A DNA stretch of 64,000 bases from Lysinibacillus contaminans (GTDB taxonomy: Bacteria > Bacillota > Bacilli > Bacillales_A > Planococcaceae): contig NZ_LGRV01000003.1 of assembly GCF_001278945.1 (NCBI RefSeq), positions 744,001 to 808,000 on the forward strand, given 5' to 3'. How positions within the stretch are numbered: the first letter of the stretch is position 1; the number at the start of each line of letters is the position of its first letter. This document shows positions 36,374-46,369 of the stretch, piece by piece. Below the pieces are notes generated by a model, which saw nothing but the letters and a program-made list of their open reading frames with translations, was not told where the DNA came from and did no database searches. Both the position numbers and the translations under genes were made by a program.

Positions 36374-37777
36374 ATGCCAGTAAATTCATTTGAAGAGTAC
36401 CCTATGAGTTGGAAGCCGGATTTAAGCGATATTTCGGTACCACTTTATATAGCGATTGCAGATCAGTTAGAGCAAGAAATTATAGAAGGAAAGCTTGCAC
36501 CTGGAACAAAGCTCCCACCACAACGAGAGCTTGCCGACTTTTTGGATGTTAATTTAAGCACGATTTCACGAGCATTTAAACTATGCGGACAAAAGGGGCT
36601 TATTTACGCATCCATTGGTAGTGGCACATTTGTTTCCTCTGATGCGACAACAAATAAAATGTTGCTACCAGCAAGTGGTTCTTCCCACATGATCGAAATG
36701 GGCTCAGTACTACCAGCAAATCATGGGAATGAAGAAATTACGCAGTATATGAAAAAAATGTTGAGTAATCCGAACTTCAGTAAGTTATTTCAGTACGGAC
36801 GACCAGAGGGGAGCGCCTGGCAAACAGAAGCGGCAAAGAGTCTTTTTGAAAAGGTAGGCTATCAAACTGACCAGCCCATTATACTGGCAGCGGGTGGGCA
36901 AAATGCCATTGTGGGATCGTTACTAGCGCTATTTCAACCGGGAGATCGGATAGGTACTGACCCAATCACCTACGCCGGAATTAAAACAGCTGCTAACATG
37001 CTAGGTATTCAGCTAGTTGCCATTCAGCAAAAGGACGGAGAAATAACAAAGGAAGGGCTTTTGTATGCATGCAAAAATGAGCATATCAAAGGCTTATATG
37101 TCATTCCTGATTTTCATAATCCAACGACACATTCGATGTCTATTGAAACAAGAAAAATGATCGGCGAAGTAGCGAGACAGACGGGCTTAATTGTGATTGA
37201 AGATGCTATTTATAGTCTGTTGAAGGAAGATCTTGTAGCACCGATTGCTAGCTATGCACCGGAACAGGTCATCTATATCGCAAGTATGTCAAAAGCCATT
37301 TCACCAGGACTACGATTAGCATTTATCGTCACACCAGTAGCTTATAAAAAGAAAATTGTGGAGACGCTTTATAATATGAATATTTCCGTATCAGCAATGA
37401 TGGTGGAACTAGCATCTAGGCTCATCCAAGAAGGGATCACCCATACCATTTTAGAAAAGCAGCGATTGTATACCAAAGAGCAAAACGCCCTTGTCGATCA
37501 TTACTTAAGTGATTATCAAGTACTAGGGGATACGGAATGTATTTTCAGATGGCTCCTATTGCCGGAGAAATTTACAGGTATGCAGTTCGAACTGCTCGCG
37601 TCAAAAGCGGGTGTACAAGTATATGCGGCTGAACGTTTTGCTGTTGGAAATGCGAAGCCTGTGAATGCTGTGCGATTGGCAGTGACGGCACCGGAAAGTA
37701 GTGCGGAACTTGAGCAGGGGTTGAAGGTGTTGAAGGATTTGCTGGAGAGTGATGGGGATTATGCGTTTGTTGATTGA
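36374..37777 (+). CDS. MocR-type regulator (GntR HTH fused to aminotransferase-like domain)
   Basis: This 467-residue protein has an N-terminal GntR winged helix (about 20-90: LEQEIIEGKLAPGTKLPPQRELADFLDVNLSTISRAF, quoted by position) and a fold-I aminotransferase-like domain (about 110-460) with ASMSKAISPGLRLAF holding the PLP lysine. Such proteins sense PLP or an amino acid adduct and regulate the divergent gene. AAAGGAG nine bases before the ATG supports the start; a second ATG at residue 11 is possible. Its divergent partner is an aminotransferase rather than pdxST, so a specific amino acid pathway is likelier than B6 synthesis. Confidence 0.92.
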   Translation: MPVNSFEEYPMSWKPDLSDISVPLYIAIADQLEQEIIEGKLAPGTKLPPQRELADFLDVNLSTISRAFKLCGQKGLIYASIGSGTFVSSDATTNKMLLPASGSSHMIEMGSVLPANHGNEEITQYMKKMLSNPNFSKLFQYGRPEGSAWQTEAAKSLFEKVGYQTDQPIILAAGGQNAIVGSLLALFQPGDRIGTDPITYAGIKTAANMLGIQLVAIQQKDGEITKEGLLYACKNEHIKGLYVIPDFHNPTTHSMSIETRKMIGEVARQTGLIVIEDAIYSLLKEDLVAPIASYAPEQVIYIASMSKAISPGLRLAFIVTPVAYKKKIVETLYNMNISVSAMMVELASRLIQEGITHTILEKQRLYTKEQNALVDHYLSDYQVLGDTECIFRWLLLPEKFTGMQFELLASKAGVQVYAAERFAVGNAKPVNAVRLAVTAPESSAELEQGLKVLKDLLESDGDYAFVD

Positions 37778-37927
37778 GTGGAGGGAATGTTTCGTTAAGA
37801 AGGCACTCGTTTTTAAAGAGTGAATATGGAACAGTAAATTTTTTAAGTATATTATTTAAACATGAAAAAGCCTATTTTACTGTTAATCTTTATAAAGAAG
37901 TTGATAAATTATTTGTATAAATATAAA

Positions 37928-37958
37928 AAACGTTACATTTTAAATGTAACGCTTTTTT
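37928..37958. terminator. Bidirectional terminator
   Basis: CGTTACATTT and AAATGTAACG form a stem flanked by an A run and a T run. It separates the MocR-type gene from the converging STAND gene and marks the left edge of the accessory region. Confidence 0.8.
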
Positions 37959-37987
37959 GTAATGCGTTTATAATTTAAATGAAAATT

Positions 37988-40987
37988 TTAGACATTTACC
38001 CAATTTTTATTGGCGGCAAACAAGTTGTATTTATCTTCAACAATATATAGTAATCCTGGGGCGTATTCACGCCAAATTTGTTCGGCTTTTTCAAGATATT
38101 CTTTGGCTTCACTGATTTTATGTTGATCATACATAATTTCGGAAAACCAAAGATAAGCATAGCCAAGATTAGTACGTGATTGATAGGTATTATCTTTTAA
38201 AAGTAATTTTAGTGATTTATTGAGATATTTAATTGCATTATCGTAATCACCTAATTTATGATAACATTTGGCGCAATTCCCTAAGTATTCCTTATCATCT
38301 TCGGATCTAGTTTCTCTAACTTCATTAAAGAGGCTTAAAGCTTCATCTGCTTTATCAGAATCTCTTAAAGCTAAAGCTCTTGAATATTTAACGTCAATGA
38401 TACCGGTTGTATCATCTAATTTCCCGGCTAAATCTTCGTATTGAAATGAATATTTTATAGTTGATTCATAATTTCTTAGTTTCCATTCAACATCCGCTAA
38501 TAAGGCTAGATATTTCAAATAGTTTTTAGTATTTGATTCTACTAAGCTTTCATACTGTTTTAAATAAATTTCAAATCGACTATCTCCCATATGAATGAGT
38601 TGATTAATAATATTATCTAAAAATTGTTGTGATCTAAAGTTGTTAACTAAATTCTCTTCTTCCCAATCTATGCTATCTAAAATTCTACATCCAACTGACA
38701 AAAATTGGTGATGGAAGCCGCTGTTTTGTATTATATATTGATACTGTTCTATTAAAGTAAGTGCTTTTGAAGTATTTCTTGAATTTAAGCATGTCTCTAA
38801 AGATTCAAGTATAGCTGAAGGGGTAACAGATTCAATAGCAGTAATGTTTGAAGGATTAGTAAATAACATATCCACTATTGTTTTTGGTAAAAATACATAC
38901 AAAACTTTTTGGACGAATTGTTCTTGGGCTTGAGTAGTAAAAGTTTCATGAATAAATTCCCTTACAAGTGGGTGTACTTGATATAGAACCTCTTCGTCAT
39001 GGAGATTTGAATGAGGTTCCAATAAGCCAAGTCTTTCAAGTCTACGCAACTCTTGTCTTATTTTATGAGGTCCTTTGTCCAAAATTAATATTTCTGAGTC
39101 AGTTAATGGCCTGTGTGCCTCTACCAAATATCTCAATAATTTTTGTCTATCATTATTTAGTTGATCCCATATATTTTTAAAATATTCCTGAATTCTTCTT
39201 CGTTCTGGAACATTGTTAAGTGAAAAATTTCGCACAAGAGTTTTAAAATTATCGCTACCTTTATCTAATTGACCAGCAATTAATCCAAGCCAATAAGGAT
39301 GTCCTTTAGTTAATTCAATAATTTTTTTGCAATAGTCAATGGAGTTATTATTTTCTAGTTTAATATCTCTTTTTTTGAAAAATTCAATACCATCCTTTTC
39401 AGACAATCCACCTAATCGAAGGTTATAAAAGTCAGAACTATGATGAATTAATGAAGGTCTACTGGTAAATATCACTAGACTATTATGGTTAGTTTCTAAA
39501 ATACAATTTAAAAAAGGTTCGAGTTCAACTGCTGGACCCTCAGTATCCAATCTTATATAAGCGTCTATGTTATCAAACACCAGTAATAATTTATGTTTAG
39601 ATAAATAATCTCCAAACCTTTTAACGGTATCTTTTAATTGTTCATCTTTATAAAGTAAGGAGCTTTCTTTTCCACCCGAAATTTTATCAAGTGTTTCAAT
39701 TATTTTATAGTGTAATGAATCTGGTAACTCCCTACAATCAATCCATATTCCGACGTCAAATTGAGTATTTCCTTTTTGAGTGTAACGCCTTAATATTTCA
39801 GAAGCTAATGCTGATTTACCTTGTCCTCCTGTACCTGTAATTGCTAAAGCTGATAAATTTTTTGATTTTATTAATTTTAATTCATCTTCTCGTCCAACCC
39901 AATCAGAAACCCTTTTAATGGAATCGACCTTGACATTTGAAATATCATAAGTTTGTTTGATTGTTGCTAATTGAAATTGTTCGTTATACGAGGGGAATCT
40001 TATATAATCTTCAAATTCACCATTGTCTCCTGCTTTAGCATAAAGATTAGTATCTGATACAAATTTCCCGTATTCATTAGAGACACGTAAATAAAATTGA
40101 ATTTTATTTTCATCTAAATTGAAATTGTAAATTGAATATCTGCATTTACTATTTTTTGATATTCCTGGTCCTTTTTGAGATTTATCAGGATATCCAATAC
40201 CAGTTACCAAGCTTCTTATAGTACCATCTGGATTTGAATATGATTCAAATTTCCCGTCATGGATATGACCATGAAGAATAAAATTAGTATATAAATCTTG
40301 GTTATTGATAAGATTTTGTGTTAATAGATCTTTTTCTTCATTTCTTAACCAATCTATTGGGTGGTGCATTAATAAAAAAGTTAAGTCACCATTCTCGGAA
40401 GCTTTTGATAGTTGTTTAAGTCTTTCAAGTTGCCATTTACCAATAAGTAAATTGTTATAATCACTTTCCCCGACAGTACTCCAAGAAGAATTTAATAAAA
40501 GAAACTTAACTTTAAAATTATTTATATCAAGCGTGATTGTCCCACTCCCTAAGTTACTATCAATAAAATCTGTTCTTCCCGTTAAAAGGGTGGTGAAATT
40601 TTCGAAATCTTTAAATCGTATTTTTAAAGATTCCCAATGTTCAGTTGATATATCTTCATCATAAAAATCATCCTCAATTAATGAGGTTACTAATCTGCTT
40701 CTTCTAGGAATATCATGATTTCCAGGGACAAAAATTATATTCTCTTTCTTAATATCACATTCATTACACAGATTTTCAAAAAATTCTAAAGCTAAATCAA
40801 ATGCTCTAGGATCTCCACCTTTATCTACTACATCACCAGTCATCGCAATACTGTCTATTCGTATATTCTTAGTAGTTTGCATTTTTTTTATGTCTTTAAT
40901 TAGTTCTTGACGAAGTTCTTTATTACTAGGGTCTTCCTTAGAACTGATATGTAAATCTGATAAATGTAAAATTCCGAAGGTTATCAT
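37988..40987 (-). CDS. Metallophosphoesterase - STAND NTPase - TPR protein, candidate defence gene
   Basis: This 999-residue protein has three parts. Residues 1-300 are a calcineurin-type phosphoesterase with every metal motif present: SDLH (Asp11, His13), GDVVD (Asp52), GNHD (Asn90, His91), MHH (208-209) and GHIH (241-243). Residues 365-620 are a STAND/NB-ARC-like NTPase: Walker A GTGGQGKS (385-392), Walker B LLLVFDNID, TSRP and KGHP. A winged-helix part (about 620-700) is followed by TPR-like helices (about 780-990). This effector-switch-sensor order is that of bacterial NLR-like anti-phage proteins (Avs/bNACHT-type). It is soluble, AT-rich, alone in its operon, has AAAGGAGA before the ATG, and sits beside two decayed insertion sequences. 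Confidence 0.85.
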   Translation of the reverse strand: MITFGILHLSDLHISSKEDPSNKELRQELIKDIKKMQTTKNIRIDSIAMTGDVVDKGGDPRAFDLALEFFENLCNECDIKKENIIFVPGNHDIPRRSRLVTSLIEDDFYDEDISTEHWESLKIRFKDFENFTTLLTGRTDFIDSNLGSGTITLDINNFKVKFLLLNSSWSTVGESDYNNLLIGKWQLERLKQLSKASENGDLTFLLMHHPIDWLRNEEKDLLTQNLINNQDLYTNFILHGHIHDGKFESYSNPDGTIRSLVTGIGYPDKSQKGPGISKNSKCRYSIYNFNLDENKIQFYLRVSNEYGKFVSDTNLYAKAGDNGEFEDYIRFPSYNEQFQLATIKQTYDISNVKVDSIKRVSDWVGREDELKLIKSKNLSALAITGTGGQGKSALASEILRRYTQKGNTQFDVGIWIDCRELPDSLHYKIIETLDKISGGKESSLLYKDEQLKDTVKRFGDYLSKHKLLLVFDNIDAYIRLDTEGPAVELEPFLNCILETNHNSLVIFTSRPSLIHHSSDFYNLRLGGLSEKDGIEFFKKRDIKLENNNSIDYCKKIIELTKGHPYWLGLIAGQLDKGSDNFKTLVRNFSLNNVPERRRIQEYFKNIWDQLNNDRQKLLRYLVEAHRPLTDSEILILDKGPHKIRQELRRLERLGLLEPHSNLHDEEVLYQVHPLVREFIHETFTTQAQEQFVQKVLYVFLPKTIVDMLFTNPSNITAIESVTPSAILESLETCLNSRNTSKALTLIEQYQYIIQNSGFHHQFLSVGCRILDSIDWEEENLVNNFRSQQFLDNIINQLIHMGDSRFEIYLKQYESLVESNTKNYLKYLALLADVEWKLRNYESTIKYSFQYEDLAGKLDDTTGIIDVKYSRALALRDSDKADEALSLFNEVRETRSEDDKEYLGNCAKCYHKLGDYDNAIKYLNKSLKLLLKDNTYQSRTNLGYAYLWFSEIMYDQHKISEAKEYLEKAEQIWREYAPGLLYIVEDKYNLFAANKNWVNV

Positions 40988-41096
40988 AAACTATCTCCTT
41001 TAAAAAACACAATTGGTTATTTATTGAATTATAACATGAATCATATTAGGGAAAGTTTAATTAAGTATCGATAACTGAAATTTAATATAGTAATAT

Positions 41097-42611
41097 CTCA
41101 AACTTCGCGGCTAGATAAACCAGCCCCAAGCAGTTGGCTGTAAGGTGCACTGTAATGGTTTTATGTTCCTTGACACTATTTTTAGGTATACAAAAAGCAT
41201 CTCATTCTTTGGTATAGTGTGATTGTCTAGAAAACACTACCAAGCAGAAGAGGTGCTTCCACTATGATAAAACAGAAACTACCAAAATAATCAACTACCA
41301 AAAGAAATTCATCACGTATTTCGTGAATTAGAAATCAATAAACATTTACGAAACGCAGGGATTATAAAAGGCTTTGGCTTTTCGACAAGCTACTTGTTTC
41401 ACCTTGTCTTTTGTCTCGTATTTCAACACAAAAGCTGGTTCACCTTACGTCAAAGTAAGAGGGGTGACCAATATCCAGCGAAAGATACAGTTTATCGTTT
41501 CTTAAACTATTCGAAGTTTGCATGGCGTCGATTTTTTACGCTTTTGAGTGCACACACCATCCAAAAAGTAAGTGAGCTTACCAACGCAGATCGACCAAAA
41601 GTACTCATTGTAGATGACTCCATGTACGACCGCAATCGCAGTAAAAAGGTAGAATTACTCGCACGTTGTCGTGACCATTCTTCGACCGGTAAACGTTTCT
41701 ATAAAGGCTTTCAGATGCTTACATTGGGCTGGTCAGATGGTGCGACATTTATGCCAGTTGATTTTGCTTTACTGAGTTCAAAAAAGGCACAAATGAATGG
41801 CATTTCGGAACAGATTGATAAGCGTACTTCTGGCTATAAGCGCCGGATCGAAGCATTAGAAATAGCACCGTCTCTTGTGCCAAATATGATTGATCGTGCT
41901 TTACAAGCAGGTGTAACGGCTCAGTATGTGCTCATGGGTAGCTGGTTTACACACGCACCACTAGTTCAATCCGTGATTGCCCTAGGCATGGTCAAACCAA
42001 CGAAACAACATTATCTAGTAAACGACCGTAGCTTTTCTTTAAAAGAGCTGTACAACGTTGCGATGCCTGTACAAGGGCCAAAAGACATTTTACATTCCAT
42101 CCAAGTTACCTTGAAGAATGGCGTACCTGTAAAGATTGTCTTCATCCAAAACCGTAATAAGAAAAGTGAATAGCTGGCGATTCTCAGCACTGACTTTACA
42201 CTTTCGAAACGAGAAATCATCCGGATTTACGGGATGCGTTGGGATATCGAAGTCTTCTTTAAGGCGACGAAATCACTCTACGCCTACAAAAAGAATTCCA
42301 AGGCACATCGTATGACTTGCTCATTAGTCATACAACCATTGTTTTTGCACGTTACAATGTTCTGTCATGGCAAAATCTCTGTCACACGGATCAACGCACA
42401 ATAGGCGGACTATTTTATGAATTATGCGATGAAATCAACGAAAAGGATTGGGCTGTAGCATTACAGCAACTAATCGAGCTTTTTGAAGGTGCGTTGAAAC
42501 ATATCAATCACAAGATTCAAAAGCTCATCAAAAGTCAACTTCAGCAATGGATTACCGGCCTTCCTAGTTATATCAAGGCTTATTTACCAATTTCATTGTG
42601 CGAAGTTTGAG
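41097..42611 (+). mobile_element. IS4-family insertion sequence, decayed
   Basis: The element is bounded by CTCAAACTTCGC (41097-41108) and its exact complement GCGAAGTTTGAG (42600-42611), giving 1515 bp. It carries one broken transposase gene. The flanks read TAATAT on the left and TAATTT on the right, at best an imperfect target duplication. It lies just upstream of the STAND gene. Confidence 0.8.
41264..42610 (+). pseudogene. IS4-family transposase pseudogene
   Basis: Protein likeness runs across several frames. The 5' part (ATG 41264) shifts frame near 41287. The main frame continues to an internal TAG at 42171, reads on as REIIRIYGMRWDIEVFFKA, and shifts again near 42282 into LISHTTIVFARYNV. 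The IS4 signature Y-x2-R-x3-E-x6-K is visible in IYGMRWDIEVFFK. The first catalytic Asp is present (IVDDSMYDR) but the second reads VLMGSWFTH, Gly for Asp. With a nonsense codon, two frameshifts and a lost active-site residue it cannot make active transposase. Confidence 0.85.
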
Positions 42612-42625
42612 TAATTTACTATTTA

Positions 42626-42668
42626 AACCAAAGTATCCTTTACTAGAGGGAGGTACTTTGGTTGTTTT
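42626..42668 (+). terminator. Terminator-like hairpin between the two IS elements
   Basis: AACCAAAGTA and TACTTTGGTT form a 10-bp stem, with further CCT/AGG pairing, followed by GTTTTT. It lies just right of the IS4 element and could block read-through transcription. Confidence 0.6.
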
Positions 42669-42826
42669 TCATTATAATGAACCTGAAGAAATATACTGAT
42701 CCCATTCATGTTAATAATAAACCCTCAAACAATTGTTAGTCTGTAAGCCCGTAATCAAATAACGCATATAAACAACCTGGCACCTCCGGTACGATAGATG
42801 TATCTATGAAAGGAGGTGCTTTCCTT

Positions 42827-43021
42827 ATGTCAACTAACAAATTAACCATTATTCCAGTTAAACTGGATCCCCTACCAACTGAAACACCCTCGACTCATTC
42901 TTTCCAACAGACAGCTGGGCCAAGCTGTGTGATTAAAACTGCTGCGGGCGAAATCTCCTTCTTCAATGGCGTAGATGAGCACATCATTCAAGCTGTAATG
43001 AAGGAGCTGATTCAAAAATGA
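42827..43021 (+). CDS. tnpA: IS66 accessory protein TnpA
   Basis: This is a 64-residue protein typical of short TnpA-type IS66 proteins, ending in the conserved pattern CVIKTAAGEISFFNGVDEHI. AAGGAGG lies before ATG 42827. The stop overlaps the tnpB start (ATGA). It is intact, but useless without tnpB and tnpC. Confidence 0.75.
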   Translation: MSTNKLTIIPVKLDPLPTETPSTHSFQQTAGPSCVIKTAAGEISFFNGVDEHIIQAVMKELIQK

Positions 43022-43371
43022 AGCACGATTTTACGCGCGTGCAAAATAGTTAAATTGTCTGCGGGAAAACTGACATGCGTAAAGGGATTGACGGTCTAGC
43101 GACCTTCGTTCAGGACTCGTTTGAACTAGACCCTTATAGTGACTCGATATTCTTATTTTCAGGTACAAGTAAGGACCGCTATAAGTATCTTTATTTTGAC
43201 GGTGACGGCTTTGCGCGTATTTATAAACGTCTAGACAATGGCAGGCTGCAATGGCCCAAAAATGAAAAGGAAGTACGAAATCTATCCCAACAAGAATTGC
43301 GTTGGTTATTGGAAGGTTTATCTCTTCAACAACCGAGGGCAATTCCGAAATTTACAAAAAGTGTCTTTTAA
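43018..43371 (+). pseudogene. tnpB: IS66 TnpB pseudogene
   Basis: It starts MKHDFTRVQN and meets a TAA at codon 12 (43051-43053). In the same frame it continues IVCGKTDMRKGIDGLATFVQ, the well-known TnpB core, and YFDGDGFARIYKRLDNGRLQWP, ending at 43371. A single nonsense codon therefore breaks it. Re-initiation at ATG 43075 would give a shortened protein. Confidence 0.85.
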
Positions 43372-43433
43372 TCACCGCTTTCTAAATGGTATAATTAACC
43401 ACCTATTATTTGAACGGAAATGTGGTGAACAAG

Positions 43434-44965
43434 ATGAGTATGGAAACAACAGAAAAATTAATTCACTTATTAGAGGAGCAACTCGCTTTTATGAAGCAAC
43501 AAAACGAAGGGCTTTCTAAAAAGTTAGATGTGTCACTCGCTCAAAATAAATACTTGTCTGAACAAGTTCGCCAGTTAACCAAACGATTTATGGTTCGCGC
43601 TCGGAGAAGTCAAAATACCAAGCACCAGATGGACAATGTTCATTATTCGATAAGGATCCGTCTTTTAATGTATCTGAGCAAACAGAAGAACAAAGCACGG
43701 AAACTGTGACGTATACAGTGACCCGTTTAAATAAAAAGAAAAAGCGTAACGATTCATTCGTAGAAGGTGTGGAAGTGGAAGAAATTCACCATCATCCAGT
43801 AAATCTCCAATGTGACTGTTGCCAAAGTCAGCTACATGAAATCGGCTCCACAATTGCCCGTGAAGAAGCAGCGTTTATTCCGGCCAAGTTTGTGCGTGTG
43901 CAGCATATTGAGCATGCCTATGAGTGTGAGCAATGTAAAAAAGATCGTGAACAAAATCAGTTTATTCAGCGTGGGAAAGCGCCGATGGCAGCGATTCCTC
44001 GTAGCATTGCAGGGCCAACGGTGTTGGCGAAAGTCATTTATGATAAATTCTCACTCTACCTACCACTTTATCGTCAAGTAAAAGAATGGGCACATACGGG
44101 GTTAATCACCAATGATAAAAATCTTTCGAATTGGGTGATTTGTGCTGCGGAAGAATGGCTATTACCAATTTATGACGAGATAAAAAATGTTCTTTCGGTC
44201 AAAACGCTGCTTCATATGGATGAAACGGTTGCCCAAGTATTGAATCGTTCTGATGGAAAGCGAGCGCAATCAAACGCGTATAACTGGATATTCCGAACAG
44301 TCCCAACTGAGGGGCCAGTAATCATTCTATTTGAACATGCGTTAACGAGAAGCCGAACGGTATTAGAAAAATATTTGGTCAACTTTGAGGGCACCATTAT
44401 TTGTGATGGCTATTCCGCTTATGATAAGTTACCCAACATTACATTCGCCAACTGTTGGGCGCACGTTCGACGTTATTGGTTAAAAGTCGATAGCAAGAAC
44501 GGACGAATTGGTTTGGCCTACTGTAATCAGCTCTATGCCTTAGAGCAAAAATTCAAGGGGCTGTCACCGAAGAAACGTCAAAACATGAGATGGCGCTACG
44601 CAAAACGGATCATTCGGAAGTTCTTTAACTGGCTCGAAAAGTCTCAATTCTTTGGCAAAAACGCATTAGCCACAGTAACAGAGTATACGTTGAACAGAAG
44701 AAATGAACTAAAAGTATTTTTGTATAATGGGCAAATCGAAATCGATAATAACCCAGCCGAAAATGCGATCCGTCCAACCGTGATTGGAAGGAAGAACTGG
44801 CTCTTCTCTGTCAGTGAGGCGGGCGCAAAAGCCAATGGCGTAGATTTCTATAAATACCTCGTCAAGATTTTGACGGATTTACCTAATATTCCAATTCATC
44901 AACAACCAGAATTATTACAAGAATACATGCCTTGGTTCGGGTCGATTCGAGCTACATGTGCATAA
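43434..44965 (+). pseudogene. tnpC: IS66 transposase (TnpC) pseudogene, one frameshift
   Basis: Residues from ATG 43434 follow the IS66 N-terminal coiled coil (EKLIHLLEEQLAFMKQQN). A one-base deletion near 43590 shifts the frame: the expected LFGSRSEK reads FMVRARR. The remaining frame is intact to 44965 with the three DDE positions in HMDETVAQV, ICDGYSAYDKL and NNPAENAIRPTVIGRKNW, and a zinc-finger-like CDCCQSQ/CEQCKKD part. Only this frameshift inactivates it. Confidence 0.88.
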
Positions 44966-45148
44966 TCAAGCCAGCTATCTGAAAAAAATCATCTGAAAGC
45001 TGGCTATTTGTCGTAAGTGCCGTGAGGTGCGCTTATTTTTTTGAATTCGGGCTTACTCTGATTCTACTCGGCATGTAAATGAAATCGGAGTTTTATTTAT
45101 ACGACAAAATATGAGAAAATGAAATGTAGTTGAAGTAGGTGGGGGATT

Positions 45149-45793
45149 ATGGATTATATAGAGTACAAAAAAAAGAAACAAAATTCCTTTGCATTTGTAT
45201 TAAGCTATATGGGATTAACTTTAATTACATTTTTATATGCATTTATTTTTTGTTTAGTTATACATATTAGGAACCATGGAGAATATTTTACTAGTATCTT
45301 GTGGACGACATTTGTTTTTCTAATGCCAGCCGTAATTTCTATTTTATTTACTCTTTTAATTTACTATTACATATTCAAGAAATACTATGTATCTAAAAGT
45401 ACTTTTATAGCTTTAAAAGAAATATCGGGATATTTTAGCGTTTTTTCGATAATCATTATAAATGCACTTGTTAAGTTTTATGTTCCTAATGCAGAAGAAA
45501 ACTCAAATAAATCTTTTATTATTAAGGAATTAGAAGGATTTTTTAAGATTACTCTTGCTGATATAAATTATACATATACACTACCTATTTTATTCAGTAT
45601 ATCTACTATAACGATGTATATATTTGAGAAATGGAATCATGCATACAGTAGTGTAAGGGTGGTGGTAAAAAAAGTAAATAATGTAAAGTTACTCGATTCT
45701 CCTACATTACAAAGATGCGATGCTATTGTAAAAGAGATGAAAGAAATCCTAGAGGAATCTAGAGAAATTTTAAATAAATATAAGATACGTTGA
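45149..45793 (+). CDS. Four-helix membrane protein of unknown function
   Basis: The protein has 214 residues with four hydrophobic helices (about 14-40, 48-74, 90-112 and 143-163) and a charged C-terminal helix (about 175-214, RCDAIVKEMKEILEESREILNKYK) likely to form a coiled coil in the cytoplasm. GGTGGGGG before the ATG supports the start. I recognise no family. It lies right of the IS66 element in the accessory region and has the same low GC as the STAND gene. Confidence 0.65.
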   Translation: MDYIEYKKKKQNSFAFVLSYMGLTLITFLYAFIFCLVIHIRNHGEYFTSILWTTFVFLMPAVISILFTLLIYYYIFKKYYVSKSTFIALKEISGYFSVFSIIIINALVKFYVPNAEENSNKSFIIKELEGFFKITLADINYTYTLPILFSISTITMYIFEKWNHAYSSVRVVVKKVNNVKLLDSPTLQRCDAIVKEMKEILEESREILNKYKIR

Positions 45794-45940
45794 CATCTAT
45801 AAAACCTTCGTTTAGTAGACATTTTCAGACCAGAGTATAAATTAACGTTTGTGCTCACTTTTTTAGTGGATTCGTTAATAAACGCGGCTATTATAAATGG
45901 TACATAAAAGGTATAAGTCTAAATAATGGTGGTTTATGTA

Positions 45941-46312
45941 TTGAATAGAATTATTGGTTATTACCGTGTAAGCACAGAAGAACAAAATTTAGACATGCAG
46001 GAGCGTACAATTCAGAATTATGCAGAACAAAGAGGAGTGGCACTAGTTTTATATGTAGAGAAAGTATCGAGTCGGAAGTATGAACGTGTGGAGTTATCTA
46101 ATGCAATGAAAAGCAGCAACACAAGGAGATATATTCAGCAAAGAATAAAAGCAAGGTTAGAAGCGGCACATAAGAGAGGGAGAATTTGTGGAAGACCACT
46201 AATTGGTGAAAAAACAAAGAAAAGAGTTCGAGCATTATTTGAAGCTGGTGAACGTGCAATTGATATTGTAAAGGAATATAACATTGGTAGACTAATGTAT
46301 ATAAAATTATAA
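45941..46312 (+). pseudogene. Internally deleted serine recombinase (resolvase)
   Basis: The N terminus is a normal resolvase start (IIGYYRVSTEEQNLDMQ with catalytic Ser). The C terminus has the resolvase linker and helix (ARLEAAHKRGRICGRPL, then VRALFEAGERAIDIVKEYNIG). About 60-70 residues between them are missing, including the conserved DRLxR arginines, leaving about 123 residues rather than about 190. The frame survives but the enzyme cannot work. A TTG start at 45941 fits the usual N terminus better than the upstream ATG. Confidence 0.8.
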
Positions 46313-46332
46313 GTGAATCTTAATATAAAAAG

Positions 46333-46360
46333 ACGATGCACAGTTATCATTGTGCATCGT
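46333..46360. terminator. Terminator-like hairpin
   Basis: ACGATGCACA and TGTGCATCGT form a perfect 10-bp stem downstream of the helicase gene (minus). It is flanked by an A run that reads as a T run on the minus strand. Confidence 0.75.
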
Positions 46361-46369
46361 AATATATGA

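Larger units (their letters stand above)
42743..45056 (+). mobile_element. IS66-family insertion sequence, decayed
   Basis: Ends are GTAAGCCCG (42743) and CGGGCTTAC (to 45056), the GTAAG-type terminal repeat usual in IS66, giving about 2314 bp. It carries the normal three-gene set (tnpA, tnpB, tnpC), of which tnpB and tnpC are broken. No 8-bp target duplication is visible, so one end may have been rearranged. Confidence 0.85.
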
